Assembly (NCBI GenBank): GCA_038222225.1
Contig: JBBRHV010000004.1
Location: forward strand, 1 to 64,000
Reading direction: 5' to 3'
Origin: JAKLFA01 sp038222225
Lineage (GTDB): Bacteria > Omnitrophota > Gorgyraeia > Zapsychrales > JANLHA01
Length of the DNA: 64,000 nucleotides
The notes under the pieces are model-generated. The model was not told where the DNA came from, did no database searches, and was given only the letters and a program-made list of their open reading frames with translations. Positions 33,319 to 41,673 of the stretch are shown here, one piece after another (the first letter of the stretch is position 1; each line of letters opens with the position of its first letter). Position numbers and translations under genes: made by a program.

Positions 33319-33741
33319 TCAAAACGAAAACTTTTCCTGGACTTTGCGTTCAAAATCATAAATTTTATAGCGCGCGCTTTTCAAATCCTGCGCTTTTTTT
33401 CTGTTCACCAGCTTCATGAATTCTTCCAAAACCCGTATGGATTCCTTAACGCGCTGCATATTGGCAAAAAAAATATCCCGTACATCTTTGCGTCGAAACT
33501 CAGTTACTGAAGAGGATTTTCCAACATCACCAACACTATCACGGTTCTTAAGCAATGCCCCACGGCTCAAAGATTTCTGAATATCCGTTAAAGAATGCCT
33601 CACGCTTTTTAAAAACCGTGTCCAGCCCGCCTCATCGCACACAAACCGGGAAATGTCCTCGCAAACCCTCAAGCCTTCCTTGGCCCGATTGAAGTTGGCA
33701 TCCAAGACACGAAAAATTTTCTGATCAATGGTTTTTGGCAC
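33319..33741 (-). CDS. thiD2: ThiD2-like HMP-phosphate kinase (stand-alone)
   Basis: 140 residues from a GTG that overlaps the upstream gene by 17 bases; an ATG 16 codons earlier is the alternative. The hallmark is VLDANFNRAKEGLRVCEDI followed by RF, then a helical region with FRRKDVRDIFFANMQRVKES and ESIRVLEEF. This matches the ThiD2 domain, usually fused to the N-terminus of ThiE and reported as a monofunctional HMP-phosphate kinase that does not act on free HMP. Here it is a separate gene directly upstream of thiE. The call rests on remembered family motifs. Confidence 0.78.
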   Translation of the reverse strand: MPKTIDQKIFRVLDANFNRAKEGLRVCEDISRFVCDEAGWTRFLKSVRHSLTDIQKSLSRGALLKNRDSVGDVGKSSSVTEFRRKDVRDIFFANMQRVKESIRVLEEFMKLVNRKKAQDLKSARYKIYDFERKVQEKFSF

Positions 33742-34207
33742 TCTTCTGAATTTTACCGATAATGCGCGTCGTTGATAAATTCGGGACATACTTGATCAGC
33801 TCAACCCGATCGACAAGGTCTGCCCCGGCCACTGTCTTTCCCTTCCAATCCGCACCTTTGATCAAAACATCCGGCCGGACCGCCCGAATCAGTTCATACG
33901 GAGTTTCTTCGTCAAAGATCGTTATAAAATCTACGCAGGCCAGCGCTGCCAAAACCCCGGCGCGGTCTAATTGAGAATTCACCGGCCTCTGTGGCCCTTT
34001 AATCTTTCGCACGGAACAATCGCTATTTAAGCCAACGATCAAAACCCGATCGTTCTGCTTGGCCTGTTCCAAATAGCTCACATGACCATAATGCAGAATA
34101 TCAAAACACCCGTTGGTAAACGCAATCACCCGCTGTTCTTTGCGTAAAACAGCCAGCTTTCGTTTCAACGTCGCAAGAGTGACGATCTTGTTCTTAGAAT
34201 TTATCAT
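33725..34207 (-). CDS. hldE2: D-glycero-beta-D-manno-heptose 1-phosphate adenylyltransferase
   Basis: 160 residues, the separate nucleotidyltransferase half of HldE (RfaE2/HldC type). The cytidylyltransferase-fold motif is FTNGCFDILHYGHVSYLEQA with the HxGH active site, then VGLNSDCSVRKIKGPQRPVN and the ISTTRII-like end (LSTTRIIGKI). It forms ADP-heptose for LPS inner core. It follows gmhA after 4 bases. The kinase half and the GmhB phosphatase are not in the window. No clear ribosome-binding site. Confidence 0.92.
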   Translation of the reverse strand: MINSKNKIVTLATLKRKLAVLRKEQRVIAFTNGCFDILHYGHVSYLEQAKQNDRVLIVGLNSDCSVRKIKGPQRPVNSQLDRAGVLAALACVDFITIFDEETPYELIRAVRPDVLIKGADWKGKTVAGADLVDRVELIKYVPNLSTTRIIGKIQKSAKNH

Positions 34208-34211
34208 TGTT

Positions 34212-34775
34212 TTAAAATTGTTCTTCGACCAACTCACAGATCGCATGTGCAATCGTTATATGCGCCTCTTGAACTCGCGCCGTGACCTTGGAAGGTACGG
34301 CCAGACACAGTTCGACCACCTCCGCCAAACGTCCGCCTCCCTCTCCAGTCAGCGCGATCGTCCTCATGCCCTTTGCTTGAGCGGCTTGAACAGCCTGAAT
34401 CACATTTTGAGAATGACCGCTGGTAGAAAGCCCTAAAAAAACATCACCCGGCGCTCCAATCGCCTCGACTTGACGGGAAAAAACACAATCAAACTGATAA
34501 TCATTGGATAAACAGGTTAGGATTGAGGTGTCTGTCGTGAGCGCGATGGCAGCCAATGCCCTGCGCTCTTTCTGAAAACGACCAACAAACTCTGCGGCAA
34601 TGTGCTGGCTATCTGCAGCTGAACCTCCGTTGCCGCAAATGAGAAGTTTCTGCCCGTTCTTAAAACAATCCGAAATCATTGCAATGGCAGTTTCAATATT
34701 CTCCATGTTCTGCGCAAACGCCGCTTCTGTGACCCGAATACTGTCCTGAACAATATCTTGAATGCGATCGTTCAT
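34212..34775 (-). CDS. gmhA: Phosphoheptose isomerase
   Basis: 187 residues, SIS fold. Converts sedoheptulose 7-phosphate to glycero-manno-heptose 7-phosphate. Signature segments are LLICGNGGSAADSQHIAAEFVGRF (in pieces), ALTTDTSILTCLSNDY, GDVFLGLSTSGHSQNVI and IALTGEGGG, with the metal-ligand histidine and glutamate near EAHITIAHAICE. It supplies the substrate for the heptose branch next to hldE2, so the organism very likely makes LPS with a heptose core. Confidence 0.96.
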   Translation of the reverse strand: MNDRIQDIVQDSIRVTEAAFAQNMENIETAIAMISDCFKNGQKLLICGNGGSAADSQHIAAEFVGRFQKERRALAAIALTTDTSILTCLSNDYQFDCVFSRQVEAIGAPGDVFLGLSTSGHSQNVIQAVQAAQAKGMRTIALTGEGGGRLAEVVELCLAVPSKVTARVQEAHITIAHAICELVEEQF

Positions 34776-34787
34776 ACCACTACCCCT

Positions 34788-35813
34788 TTAATGAGCAAAA
34801 AAGACCGACGCAACATTATAAAGATCCATATCGATGGTCTTGCGCTTCTTTATCGCTTTTTCAATATCCACAGAACCCAGCTTGCTGTGCTTCAAACTGA
34901 CCATTTGCCCGAATTTCTGTTCTTTGGCAAGATCAACGGCCTTGACCCCAAACTGCGTCCCAATAATACGGTCATAGGCGGTCGGAACCCCTCCGCGTTG
35001 AATATGGCCCAAAACACTCACGCGTGTTTCATAACCGGTGTTTTTTTCGATTCTCTCAGCTACAAATTCTCCAATACCTCCGAAACGGTAATGGCTTATT
35101 CTTTTAGCGATCTCTTCCGGAGAAAAACCTTTGATCCTCGCCCCTTCCGCCACCACGACAATGCTGAACGTTTTTCCGCGGCGATGACGGGCAGTTAAAT
35201 CCAGACACACAGCATCAAGATCAGATTCTATTTCAGGAATCAAGATCACATCCGCTCCGCCGGCAATCCCTGACTCTAAAGCGATCCAGCCCGTATACCG
35301 TCCCATAACTTCAATAACAATAATCCGATGATGACTTTCAGCTGTCGTATGCAGCCGGTCAATACACTCCGTTGCAATATTAACCGCCGTGTCAAACCCA
35401 AAGGCATACTCCGTTCCCGAAAGAGCGTTGTCAATGGATTTCGGAACACCGATCACTTTGATATGCCCCTTTTGATATAAATCGAGCGCAATGGATAACG
35501 TCTGTTCTCCGCCGACAGCGATGAGGGCATCAATACCGCTGCGTTTATAATTTTCAGCAATAGCCGTAACATTGCTGGGATTCTCCAAAGGATTAATACG
35601 GCTTGTTCCCAAAATCGTACCGCCCTTATCCAAGATGCCGGATGTCATGCGCGGATCCAAGATCCTCATGTCATTCTCGATCAGCCCTTCCCATCCATTC
35701 TTTATCCCGGTCACGACATACCCCTCAAACATGCCCTTACGGACAACCGCACGAATCACCGAATTTAATCCCGGACAATCCGCCCCGCCTGTAAGAATCC
35801 CAATTTTCTTCAT
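34788..35813 (-). CDS. pfkA: Phosphofructokinase-family protein with altered donor-site residues
   Basis: 341 residues from the ATG behind AAGGTGG. Overall fold motifs are TGGADCPGLNSVIRAVV, PKSIDNALSGTEYAFGFDTA, VIEVMGRYTGWIAL and HIQRGG. Several substitutions stand out: the nucleotide/Mg motif GGDGS reads GGEQT, the active-site TIDND reads SIDNA (the catalytic base D is kept, the second D is A), and the Lys of PKSID is the residue usual in pyrophosphate-dependent forms. The donor specificity (ATP or PPi) therefore cannot be called, and reduced activity is possible. Neighbours are gmhA and the Asp23 genes. Confidence 0.85.
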   Translation of the reverse strand: MKKIGILTGGADCPGLNSVIRAVVRKGMFEGYVVTGIKNGWEGLIENDMRILDPRMTSGILDKGGTILGTSRINPLENPSNVTAIAENYKRSGIDALIAVGGEQTLSIALDLYQKGHIKVIGVPKSIDNALSGTEYAFGFDTAVNIATECIDRLHTTAESHHRIIVIEVMGRYTGWIALESGIAGGADVILIPEIESDLDAVCLDLTARHRRGKTFSIVVVAEGARIKGFSPEEIAKRISHYRFGGIGEFVAERIEKNTGYETRVSVLGHIQRGGVPTAYDRIIGTQFGVKAVDLAKEQKFGQMVSLKHSKLGSVDIEKAIKKRKTIDMDLYNVASVFFAH

Positions 35814-35901
35814 AGTCGCCACCTTAATAAGGGTTCAAACAATGTTTATGCCCTGTCTGACTATTCTCTATTCACGCCCCCAGCAAACTCATCGTTGCTT
35901 C

Positions 35902-36516
35902 TTACGCCCGATAACCTTCAAAAGGAACATTCGGTTTGGCCGCCTCACTGGAAACTTCAGCCACTTTCATTTTCTTGTCTTTACTGCGCGGCACGATCTT
36001 CACAACATCCACATCAACTTCAACACCCAATTCAGCTCCGATCATATTCTGAATTTTCGATTTGATAATGCTCTGCAGCCTGGAGGTCACTTCCGGAATA
36101 TTAATATCCCCGTTCAAGGCGACCCGCGACTGAATATAAAGATCTCCGTTTTTCTTTGCCAAAACAGATGCCCGCACTTCTTTAACTTCTTCCAACGAAG
36201 AAAGTTCCCGGCGCACAAGATCTTCCAAAGCCACCAACGAAACAAAAACCCGGCCTTCAGGATTATCAAAAGCAATGTTTTTTCCCTTTTGCTGATCCCC
36301 ATAAATCACTTTAGCAAACGTATACGCTTTGAGGACCAAAATCAAAGCCACTAAACCCATGATCAAACGAACCTGAAGATTGTCGTTGATGCCCGCCAGG
36401 ATCACAACCATTTCATCAAACGGCATCAGTTTCAGCGCAATCATAATCAAAAAACATGCCACCAGCATCGTCACCACACAATAAAACATCACGCCTAATC
36501 GGACCATCAGTTTCAT
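35902..36516 (-). CDS. amaP: AmaP-like membrane anchor of alkaline-shock proteins
   Basis: 204 residues. Two transmembrane helices (about 6-30 and 46-66) precede a cytoplasmic domain with Asp23-like strands (VRASVLAKKNGDLYIQSRVAL, VTSRLQSIIKSKIQNMIG) and a charged tail. This is the AmaP layout, which anchors Asp23/Gls24 proteins at the membrane. It overlaps the asp23-type gene by 4 bases. Best known from Firmicutes; presence here is a lineage observation. Confidence 0.85.
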   Translation of the reverse strand: MKLMVRLGVMFYCVVTMLVACFLIMIALKLMPFDEMVVILAGINDNLQVRLIMGLVALILVLKAYTFAKVIYGDQQKGKNIAFDNPEGRVFVSLVALEDLVRRELSSLEEVKEVRASVLAKKNGDLYIQSRVALNGDINIPEVTSRLQSIIKSKIQNMIGAELGVEVDVDVVKIVPRSKDKKMKVAEVSSEAAKPNVPFEGYRA

Positions 36517-36869
36517 TGATCCCCCCTCTCTATCCCATGGATATTGACATTGACATCTTTTAAATCGATATCAACTGTTTGTTCAATGGCCTCCCGAATA
36601 GCATCTTGAGCTTGAATGGCGACATCCGGAATGCGCAGACCATAATCAACACACACGCGCACATGAACCGAAACCTGGCCGGTCTTCTCGATATCAACAT
36701 TGATCGCCGACTGTGCGTAGAGGCCGATAATCCTGAGCAACTGATCGGCCATATTTGGTTTAATAAGACGGATCCCCTTGACCCCCGCCACCGCATTGGC
36801 AACGATATCAGCGATCACCTTCTTGTGAATTTTTACAGATCCCAAATCAACATTTTTAATCTCACTCAT
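36513..36869 (-). CDS. Asp23/Gls24-family envelope stress protein
   Basis: 118 residues. Compact alpha/beta domain with IADIVANAVAGVKGIR and the strand run VSVHVRVCVDYGLRIPDVA, ending VDIDLKDVNVNIHGIE. Asp23 proteins bind the AmaP anchor and respond to envelope or alkaline stress. The stop overlaps amaP by 4 bases and the gene follows accC after 15 bases, so envelope maintenance and fatty-acid synthesis share a transcript here. Confidence 0.9.
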   Translation of the reverse strand: MSEIKNVDLGSVKIHKKVIADIVANAVAGVKGIRLIKPNMADQLLRIIGLYAQSAINVDIEKTGQVSVHVRVCVDYGLRIPDVAIQAQDAIREAIEQTVDIDLKDVNVNIHGIERGDQ

Positions 36870-36884
36870 TCTTACGCCTCCAGC

Positions 36885-38228
36885 TCATTTCTTCATGTAT
36901 TTTTCCAGAAAATTTGTAGAAAATTCTCCCTTAATAAACATCGGATGATTTAAAACTTCTAAATGCAGACCGATCGTTGTCTTGATCGGAGCGACATAAA
37001 ACTCATCTAATGCACGCCGCATAATACGAATCGCCTCTTTACGGTCCTTCCCGTAGGTAATTAATTTCGCGATCATCGAATCATAATGCGGGCTGATCGT
37101 ATAACCCGGATAGATATGTGAATCGATGCGCACGCCACGGCCTCCCGGAAGATTCAGATCCTCGATCTTCCCGGGACACGGCATAAAATTATTAGCCGGA
37201 TCTTCCGCGTTAATACGGCATTCAATGGCTGCTCCTTCAAAACGGATATCCTCTTGCTTGAAGGGCAGTTTTTCGCCCGCCGCAACCTTGATCTGTTCTT
37301 TGACCAGGTCGATCCCGGTGACCATTTCCGTCACCGGATGCTCAACCTGAATACGCGTATTCATCTCCATAAAATAGAACTCGCCGGTGGAGTCCAGCAA
37401 AAATTCGATGGTCCCAACCCCCTCATAATTCGCAGCTTTGGCAACTTTCACCGCTGCATCGCCCATTTTCTTGCGCAAAGACTTTGTCAATGCCGGTGAA
37501 GGCGACTCTTCGATCAGTTTTTGATGCCGACGCTGAATGCTGCAATCCCGTTCACCGAGATGAACGACATTTCCGTGGCTGTCTGCCAAGATCTGAAACT
37601 CAATATGGCGGGGCTCTGTCAAATATTTTTCGATATACACAGCGGAATTCCCAAAATTCGCCTCTGCCTCAGAACGGGCCATCGCAAAAGCACCCATCAG
37701 CGTCATGTCGTTATGACAGACCCGCATGCCCTTCCCGCCGCCGCCTGCCGCAGCCTTAATAATGATCGGGTATTTAATGCTGTTGGCAATTTTCAGAGCT
37801 TCTTTTTCATCGACAACCACACCCTTACCTCCGGGAGTTAATGGAACGCCCACTTTACGCACGGTCTCCCGAGCCTGGATCTTGTCCCCCATCAGACGAA
37901 TGGTTTCCGGTGATGGTCCGATAAAACGGATATGGCACGATTCACAGATTTCAGCAAAATGCGCATTTTCCGCCAGAAACCCATACCCCGGATGGATCGC
38001 TTCCACATCCATAATCTCAGCGGCTGAAATAATGGCCGGAATATTCAAATAGCTCAGAGAGCTTTTGGCAGGACCGATGCACACCGCCTCATCGGCAAAC
38101 CGGACATGTGAAGATTTGCTGTCAGCTTCCGAAAATACTGCCACCGTTTGAATCCCCATCTCACGGCAAGCCCGGATAATTCTCAGGGCGATCTCGCCCC
38201 GATTCGCAATTAAAATTTTTGAAAACAT
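36885..38228 (-). CDS. accC: Acetyl-CoA carboxylase, biotin carboxylase subunit
   Basis: 447 residues, ATP-grasp enzyme. It shows the N-terminal FSKILIANRGEIALRI, the glycine loop KAAAGGGGKGMRV (about 159-171), HIEFQILADSHGNVVHLGER, EMNTRIQVEHPVTEM (about 287-301) and the C-terminal biotin-carboxylase tail. Carboxylates the biotin carried by AccB, encoded just upstream, for malonyl-CoA formation. accA/accD are outside the window. The 94-base gap from accB shows no promoter. Confidence 0.98.
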   Translation of the reverse strand: MFSKILIANRGEIALRIIRACREMGIQTVAVFSEADSKSSHVRFADEAVCIGPAKSSLSYLNIPAIISAAEIMDVEAIHPGYGFLAENAHFAEICESCHIRFIGPSPETIRLMGDKIQARETVRKVGVPLTPGGKGVVVDEKEALKIANSIKYPIIIKAAAGGGGKGMRVCHNDMTLMGAFAMARSEAEANFGNSAVYIEKYLTEPRHIEFQILADSHGNVVHLGERDCSIQRRHQKLIEESPSPALTKSLRKKMGDAAVKVAKAANYEGVGTIEFLLDSTGEFYFMEMNTRIQVEHPVTEMVTGIDLVKEQIKVAAGEKLPFKQEDIRFEGAAIECRINAEDPANNFMPCPGKIEDLNLPGGRGVRIDSHIYPGYTISPHYDSMIAKLITYGKDRKEAIRIMRRALDEFYVAPIKTTIGLHLEVLNHPMFIKGEFSTNFLEKYMKK

Positions 38229-38322
38229 ATATTAACCAATCTTAGAGTTCTATTCATGACGAGTCTTATTAGGCCTCCCACCTTTCAAGCGAAACCTAAC
38301 CCTTACAAAATCCAGACTTCCG

Positions 38323-38784
38323 TTAAGCTGGTTCAATCAAAAAAAGCGGCTGGCCGAATTCAACCGGTTCAGCATTGTTGACTAGAATTTCCACAACTTT
38401 CCCGCGCACCTCCGCTTTGATCTCATTCATAAGTTTCATCGCTTCAATGATGCACACAACTTGCCCGATTTCAATGACTTGACCGACATCCGCATATGCA
38501 GGAGATTCCGGCGACGGAGCCCGATAGAATGTTCCGACCATCGGAGATGTAATCTCAACGGTGTTCGTCGCTTTCGCGACAGGAGCCGCGGATTCCTCCG
38601 CTGCGGATGAAATGCCAGGCGCGGACGCTGAAACAAGAGGAGGCTGATGATAAACCGGAGCCATCTGAACATCGCTTCCAAATTTTTTCATCTTCAACCT
38701 GGAACCCTCCCGTTCGACTTCGACTTCTGAAAGCTCGTTTTCTTTCATCAACTTAAGAATTTCCTTAATTTCCTTCAAGTTCAT
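38323..38784 (-). CDS. accB: Acetyl-CoA carboxylase biotin carboxyl carrier protein
   Basis: 153 residues. The C-terminal biotinyl domain has the biotinylation motif EAMKLMNEI (Lys in the AMKM-like position) and the flanking SPMVGTFYRAPSPESPAY. The N-terminal part is a helix and a Pro/Ala-rich linker (about 45-75). Overlaps efp by 4 bases (ATGA-type), and precedes accC; the group is the standard accB-accC pair. Confidence 0.97.
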   Translation of the reverse strand: MNLKEIKEILKLMKENELSEVEVEREGSRLKMKKFGSDVQMAPVYHQPPLVSASAPGISSAAEESAAPVAKATNTVEITSPMVGTFYRAPSPESPAYADVGQVIEIGQVVCIIEAMKLMNEIKAEVRGKVVEILVNNAEPVEFGQPLFLIEPA

Positions 38785-39347
38785 TTCTGAATCCTTTCAA
38801 CATATTGACCGTTTCGAGTATCAATGCGTATCCAATCTCCCTGGTTAATAAATAACGGGACCTGAACCATGGCGCCTGTTTCAATCTGCGCTGGTTTTGT
38901 TCCAGCGCGCGAAGAATCACCCTTAACGCCCGGTTCTGCGTAAGTGATTTCTGCTTCAATAAAGTTCGGCAAAACAATTCTTAACGTCTTATTCTCATAC
39001 ACAAGCCCAATAATTTCAAGATTTTCCAACAGAAACTTCGCCGCATCCCCAACCATGTCCGCTGAAATCTCGCTTTGTTCATAGCTGCCTAAATTCATTA
39101 AATGAAATGAATCTCCAGAATGATACAAAAACTGCATTTTATGTTCTTCCAGCATAACATCATCAAGCTTATCTGCTGTTTTAAAAGTCCTCTCCAAAAC
39201 CGCATCTGTTTTAATATTTTTGACCTTTACACGGGCAAACGCGCTTCCTTTGCCGGGCTTAACATGGGTATAGTCCACCACCATATAAATTTCCCCGTCA
39301 ATCTTTAATCCCTGCCCAGTTGTAAGTTGATTGATTGTGATTGTCAT
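38781..39347 (-). CDS. efp: Elongation factor P
   Basis: 188 residues, the standard three-domain length. N-terminal KOW-like domain with VDYTHVKPGKGSAFARVKVKN, where the lysine of KPGKGSA is the residue modified in many bacteria; then two OB-like domains, ending DWIRIDTRNGQYVERIQ. Relieves ribosome stalling at proline runs. Whether the lysine is beta-lysylated here cannot be told, since no epmA or epmB is present in the window. Directly downstream of the aminopeptidase gene, a common pairing. Confidence 0.97.
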   Translation of the reverse strand: MTITINQLTTGQGLKIDGEIYMVVDYTHVKPGKGSAFARVKVKNIKTDAVLERTFKTADKLDDVMLEEHKMQFLYHSGDSFHLMNLGSYEQSEISADMVGDAAKFLLENLEIIGLVYENKTLRIVLPNFIEAEITYAEPGVKGDSSRAGTKPAQIETGAMVQVPLFINQGDWIRIDTRNGQYVERIQK

Positions 39348-39371
39348 CGGATCCCTTCTAATACTATTTAC

Positions 39372-40451
39372 TTATTTCAATAAAAAAGGATGTGACGAAA
39401 GCAGTGACTGACTTAAAACCTCACATCCGTGATCTGTAACCAAAACCATATCTTCAATACGAATACCGAATTTGTTCTTCAAATAAACACCCGGCTCAAC
39501 CGTCACAACCATTCCCGCCTGCAGACGCTCGGGACTTTTCACGGAAAGCCGTGGCGGCTCATGGATCTCAAGCCCCACCCCATGGCCCAATGAATGCGTG
39601 AAATGTTTCTCTAACCCTTGTTTTTTCAAAGACTTTCGTGCTGCTTCATCCACCGCCGAAACCAATACGCCATCTTTAATGCCCTTCAAGGCTTCTTGCT
39701 GAGCCTCATAGACAGCCCGATAAACCCGTTCGACAGAAGGAGCTATTGTACCGAAAACAAAAATACGTGTCAAGTCAGACTTATATCCATTTATTTCCAT
39801 GCCCATGTCAACGAGTAAAATATCCTTGGCAAGAATCCGGCGGTCCGTAATCTGCGCATGGGGAAAAGTCGAATTTGGTCCCGAAGCAATAATAGGATTA
39901 AAGGCAAACTCAATATTGTGTTTGCGGGAAAAATCCGAAAGCTTTGCAAGCACATCCCGCTCCCTCATTCCGGGATGAAGCACCCGCCTGAGATACTGAT
40001 AGGCCTTTATATTCAAAGCCAGGGCGTGTTTGATTTCAGCTAATTCTCCAGGATCCTTAAGAATCCTCAATCTTTCCAGCACGCCGTTCATGGCAATCAA
40101 GCGCACGCCCTTAGGCATATAGGCTTTCAGCTCCTTCAAAGCGAAAACACTGAAATGCCTCTCATCAAAACCGATCCGCTTCAAAGACCGTCCCGCGATC
40201 CACTGGCACAACTCTTTACGTAACGGCTGCCGGCTCTCTTTTACCGTGATCCCTTTTAAATGTTTCCGGGCTTCCTGAGCATAACGGGAATCGGTAAAAA
40301 AATAAGCTCGCGCACAATCCACCAGAAGCCAGGATTCCTGGGCATGAAACCCGGTCAAATACCGGATATCCGCATCATGCACGACTAAATAGGCATCAAG
40401 ATTTCTTTTCGAAAAGCATCGACGGAATTTTTGAATACGCGTATAAGACAT
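39372..40451 (-). CDS. M24-family Xaa-Pro aminopeptidase-like protein
   Basis: 359 residues from the ATG of MSYTRIQKFRR; no good ribosome-binding site, and 12 more residues are possible upstream. The creatinase-type N-terminal domain (about 1-125) precedes the pita-bread domain. Metal ligands are in LVDMGMEINGYKSDLTR (two Asp), HSLGHGVGLEIHE (His), VTVEPGVYL (Glu) and GIRIEDM (Glu). Cleaves N-terminal Xaa-Pro bonds or proline dipeptides. Neighbour of efp, as in many bacteria. Confidence 0.93.
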   Translation of the reverse strand: MSYTRIQKFRRCFSKRNLDAYLVVHDADIRYLTGFHAQESWLLVDCARAYFFTDSRYAQEARKHLKGITVKESRQPLRKELCQWIAGRSLKRIGFDERHFSVFALKELKAYMPKGVRLIAMNGVLERLRILKDPGELAEIKHALALNIKAYQYLRRVLHPGMRERDVLAKLSDFSRKHNIEFAFNPIIASGPNSTFPHAQITDRRILAKDILLVDMGMEINGYKSDLTRIFVFGTIAPSVERVYRAVYEAQQEALKGIKDGVLVSAVDEAARKSLKKQGLEKHFTHSLGHGVGLEIHEPPRLSVKSPERLQAGMVVTVEPGVYLKNKFGIRIEDMVLVTDHGCEVLSQSLLSSHPFLLK

Positions 40452-40514
40452 GGAAAAAAACAGAAAAACCAACCCTCTCAAGATCAATGGATTGGCTTAT
40501 GTTGACCTTATATT

Positions 40515-40952
40515 TTATGAAATTAATCCAATAATTGCCTCAAGTCCCAGAATATAACTATCAACCCCAAATCCGCTGATCTGTCCGTAGGCAACCGGAG
40601 CGATCAAAGACTTCTGACGGAATTCTTCGCGCGCATGAATATTCGATAAATGAACTTCCACTGTCGGCAATTCAACGGCAGCCACCGCATCGCGAATGGC
40701 CACGCTCGTGTGGGTGTAGGCCGCAGGATTGATCAAGATCGCAGCAAACCCTTGCTTTTTTGCCTGACCGATCTTATCCACAATGTCCCCTTCATGGTTG
40801 GACTGTAAAATCTCCAATTCAATATCTGAATCTGACGCCAATTCTTTCAAACATTCATTAATGCCCTCAAGCGTCATGTCGCCATAAATATTTTTTTCAC
40901 GTTCTCCCAAAAGGTTTAAATTAGGACCGTGAATAACCAGAACTTTCGACAT
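40515..40952 (-). CDS. aroQ: Type II 3-dehydroquinate dehydratase
   Basis: Third step of the shikimate pathway; 145 residues, dodecameric enzyme family. The start ATG has GGAG 8 bases upstream. Motifs are VIHGPNLNLLGEREKNIYG (containing the catalytic Tyr), QSNHEGDIVDKI, INPAAYTHTSVAIRDA and TVEVHLSNIHAREEFR. Downstream gene is the peptidase; upstream is a Trm112-like mini-gene whose stop lies 2 bases away, so expression is coupled. Confidence 0.97.
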   Translation of the reverse strand: MSKVLVIHGPNLNLLGEREKNIYGDMTLEGINECLKELASDSDIELEILQSNHEGDIVDKIGQAKKQGFAAILINPAAYTHTSVAIRDAVAAVELPTVEVHLSNIHAREEFRQKSLIAPVAYGQISGFGVDSYILGLEAIIGLIS

Positions 40953-40954
40953 AA

Positions 40955-41119
40955 TCAAATCTCCTTTGATCGCGTAGCTTCTTCAATAAGAAGAATCGGA
41001 ATTCCGTCATCGATACGATAGTTTAACCCGCATCCTTCACACAGTAATGATTGGTCCTTTTGGGCCAAATCCCCATGACAGCTCGGGCATGCCAGAATTT
41101 CTAAAAGCTTAGGATCCAT
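40955..41119 (-). CDS. Trm112/UPF0434-like zinc mini-protein
   Basis: 54-residue gene, easily missed. It begins MDPKLLEILACPSCHGDL and contains a second pair LLCEGCGLNYRI, so four cysteines in two CxxC pairs form a zinc ribbon, followed by DDGIPILLIEEA, the typical end of the YcaR/Trm112 family. GGGGAGCG precedes the ATG by 6-7 bases. It overlaps the DUF1844 gene by 11 bases and ends 2 bases before aroQ. Bacterial members are assumed to assist methyltransferases; here this is untested. Confidence 0.88.
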   Translation of the reverse strand: MDPKLLEILACPSCHGDLAQKDQSLLCEGCGLNYRIDDGIPILLIEEATRSKEI

Positions 41120-41477
41120 GAATCACGCTCCCCTTATTTTGTGACTCATTCACGATCTCCACATATTTCAGTTGGAGCTCATAGACCGACGCGTTCAAAA
41201 GGTCTTCTTCGTCTTTCGCAAGATTGCCTTTGGTTTTTTCTTTCAGAATCGCCAGTGTATCTATGAGAAGACGCGCCTGGGGCAGATCAACCTCAACCTG
41301 ATTGTCGTTCATCGGGTTGCCGATGATTCCCAGAAAAATCAACGCCTGCATGGAAAGGCTGGTAATGTAGGCCTTAAAATTAAATTCCGGCAAATCCGCC
41401 ATGTGATGGTCATACACCTCTTTTTCTTGATTGGAATGTTCTTTCCAGGATTGATCAACCGACTTTTCCACTGACAT
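41109..41477 (-). CDS. DUF1844-family protein
   Basis: 122 residues from ATG 41477 with GAAGGAG 5 bases upstream. Conserved family run: FKAYITSLSMQALIFLG, EVDLPQARLLIDTLAIL and KTKGNLAKDEEDLLNASVYELQL in order. DUF1844 proteins are small, conserved across several phyla and of unknown function. Its own TTGACA/TATTCT promoter leads the unit DUF1844-Trm112-aroQ-peptidase-efp. The overlap with the Trm112-like gene suggests coupled translation. Confidence 0.88.
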   Translation of the reverse strand: MSVEKSVDQSWKEHSNQEKEVYDHHMADLPEFNFKAYITSLSMQALIFLGIIGNPMNDNQVEVDLPQARLLIDTLAILKEKTKGNLAKDEEDLLNASVYELQLKYVEIVNESQNKGSVIHGS

Positions 41478-41511
41478 ATACACTCCTTCTATATATTTAA
41501 TAAGATAAGGT

Positions 41512-41540
41512 AGAATAGCAAACTTAAAATGAGGTGTCAA
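41512..41540 (-). promoter_or_regulatory. Promoter of the DUF1844-aroQ-efp operon
   Basis: Minus strand: consensus -35 TTGACA (41535-41540), 17-base spacer, -10 TATTCT (41512-41517), about 35 bases upstream of the DUF1844 ATG. Confidence 0.65.
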
Positions 41541-41623
41541 ATGGTGTCAGAAAAAACACATCACGAGAGGGTTTCTTTCATAAAACACGCTCCGCCAGGC
41601 CCTCCAAAAAAATAGGAAAACAC

Positions 41624-41652
41624 TTTCATTCTCAAAAGAACTTTTCTATAAT
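41624..41652 (+). promoter_or_regulatory. Promoter of the GIDE-lemA pair
   Basis: Plus strand -35 TTTCAT (41624-41629), 17-base spacer, -10 TATAAT (41647-41652). A start site near 41659 would place the ATG at 41674 in a 15-base leader and exclude the in-frame GTG at 41656. Confidence 0.5.
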
Positions 41653-41673
41653 ATCGTGGAATTCAAAAATACG

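Noticed and set aside
33284..33320. A riboswitch (TPP) ahead of thiE
   Set aside because: The gap is only about 35 bases and the upstream genes are adjacent; no TPP core motif is visible.
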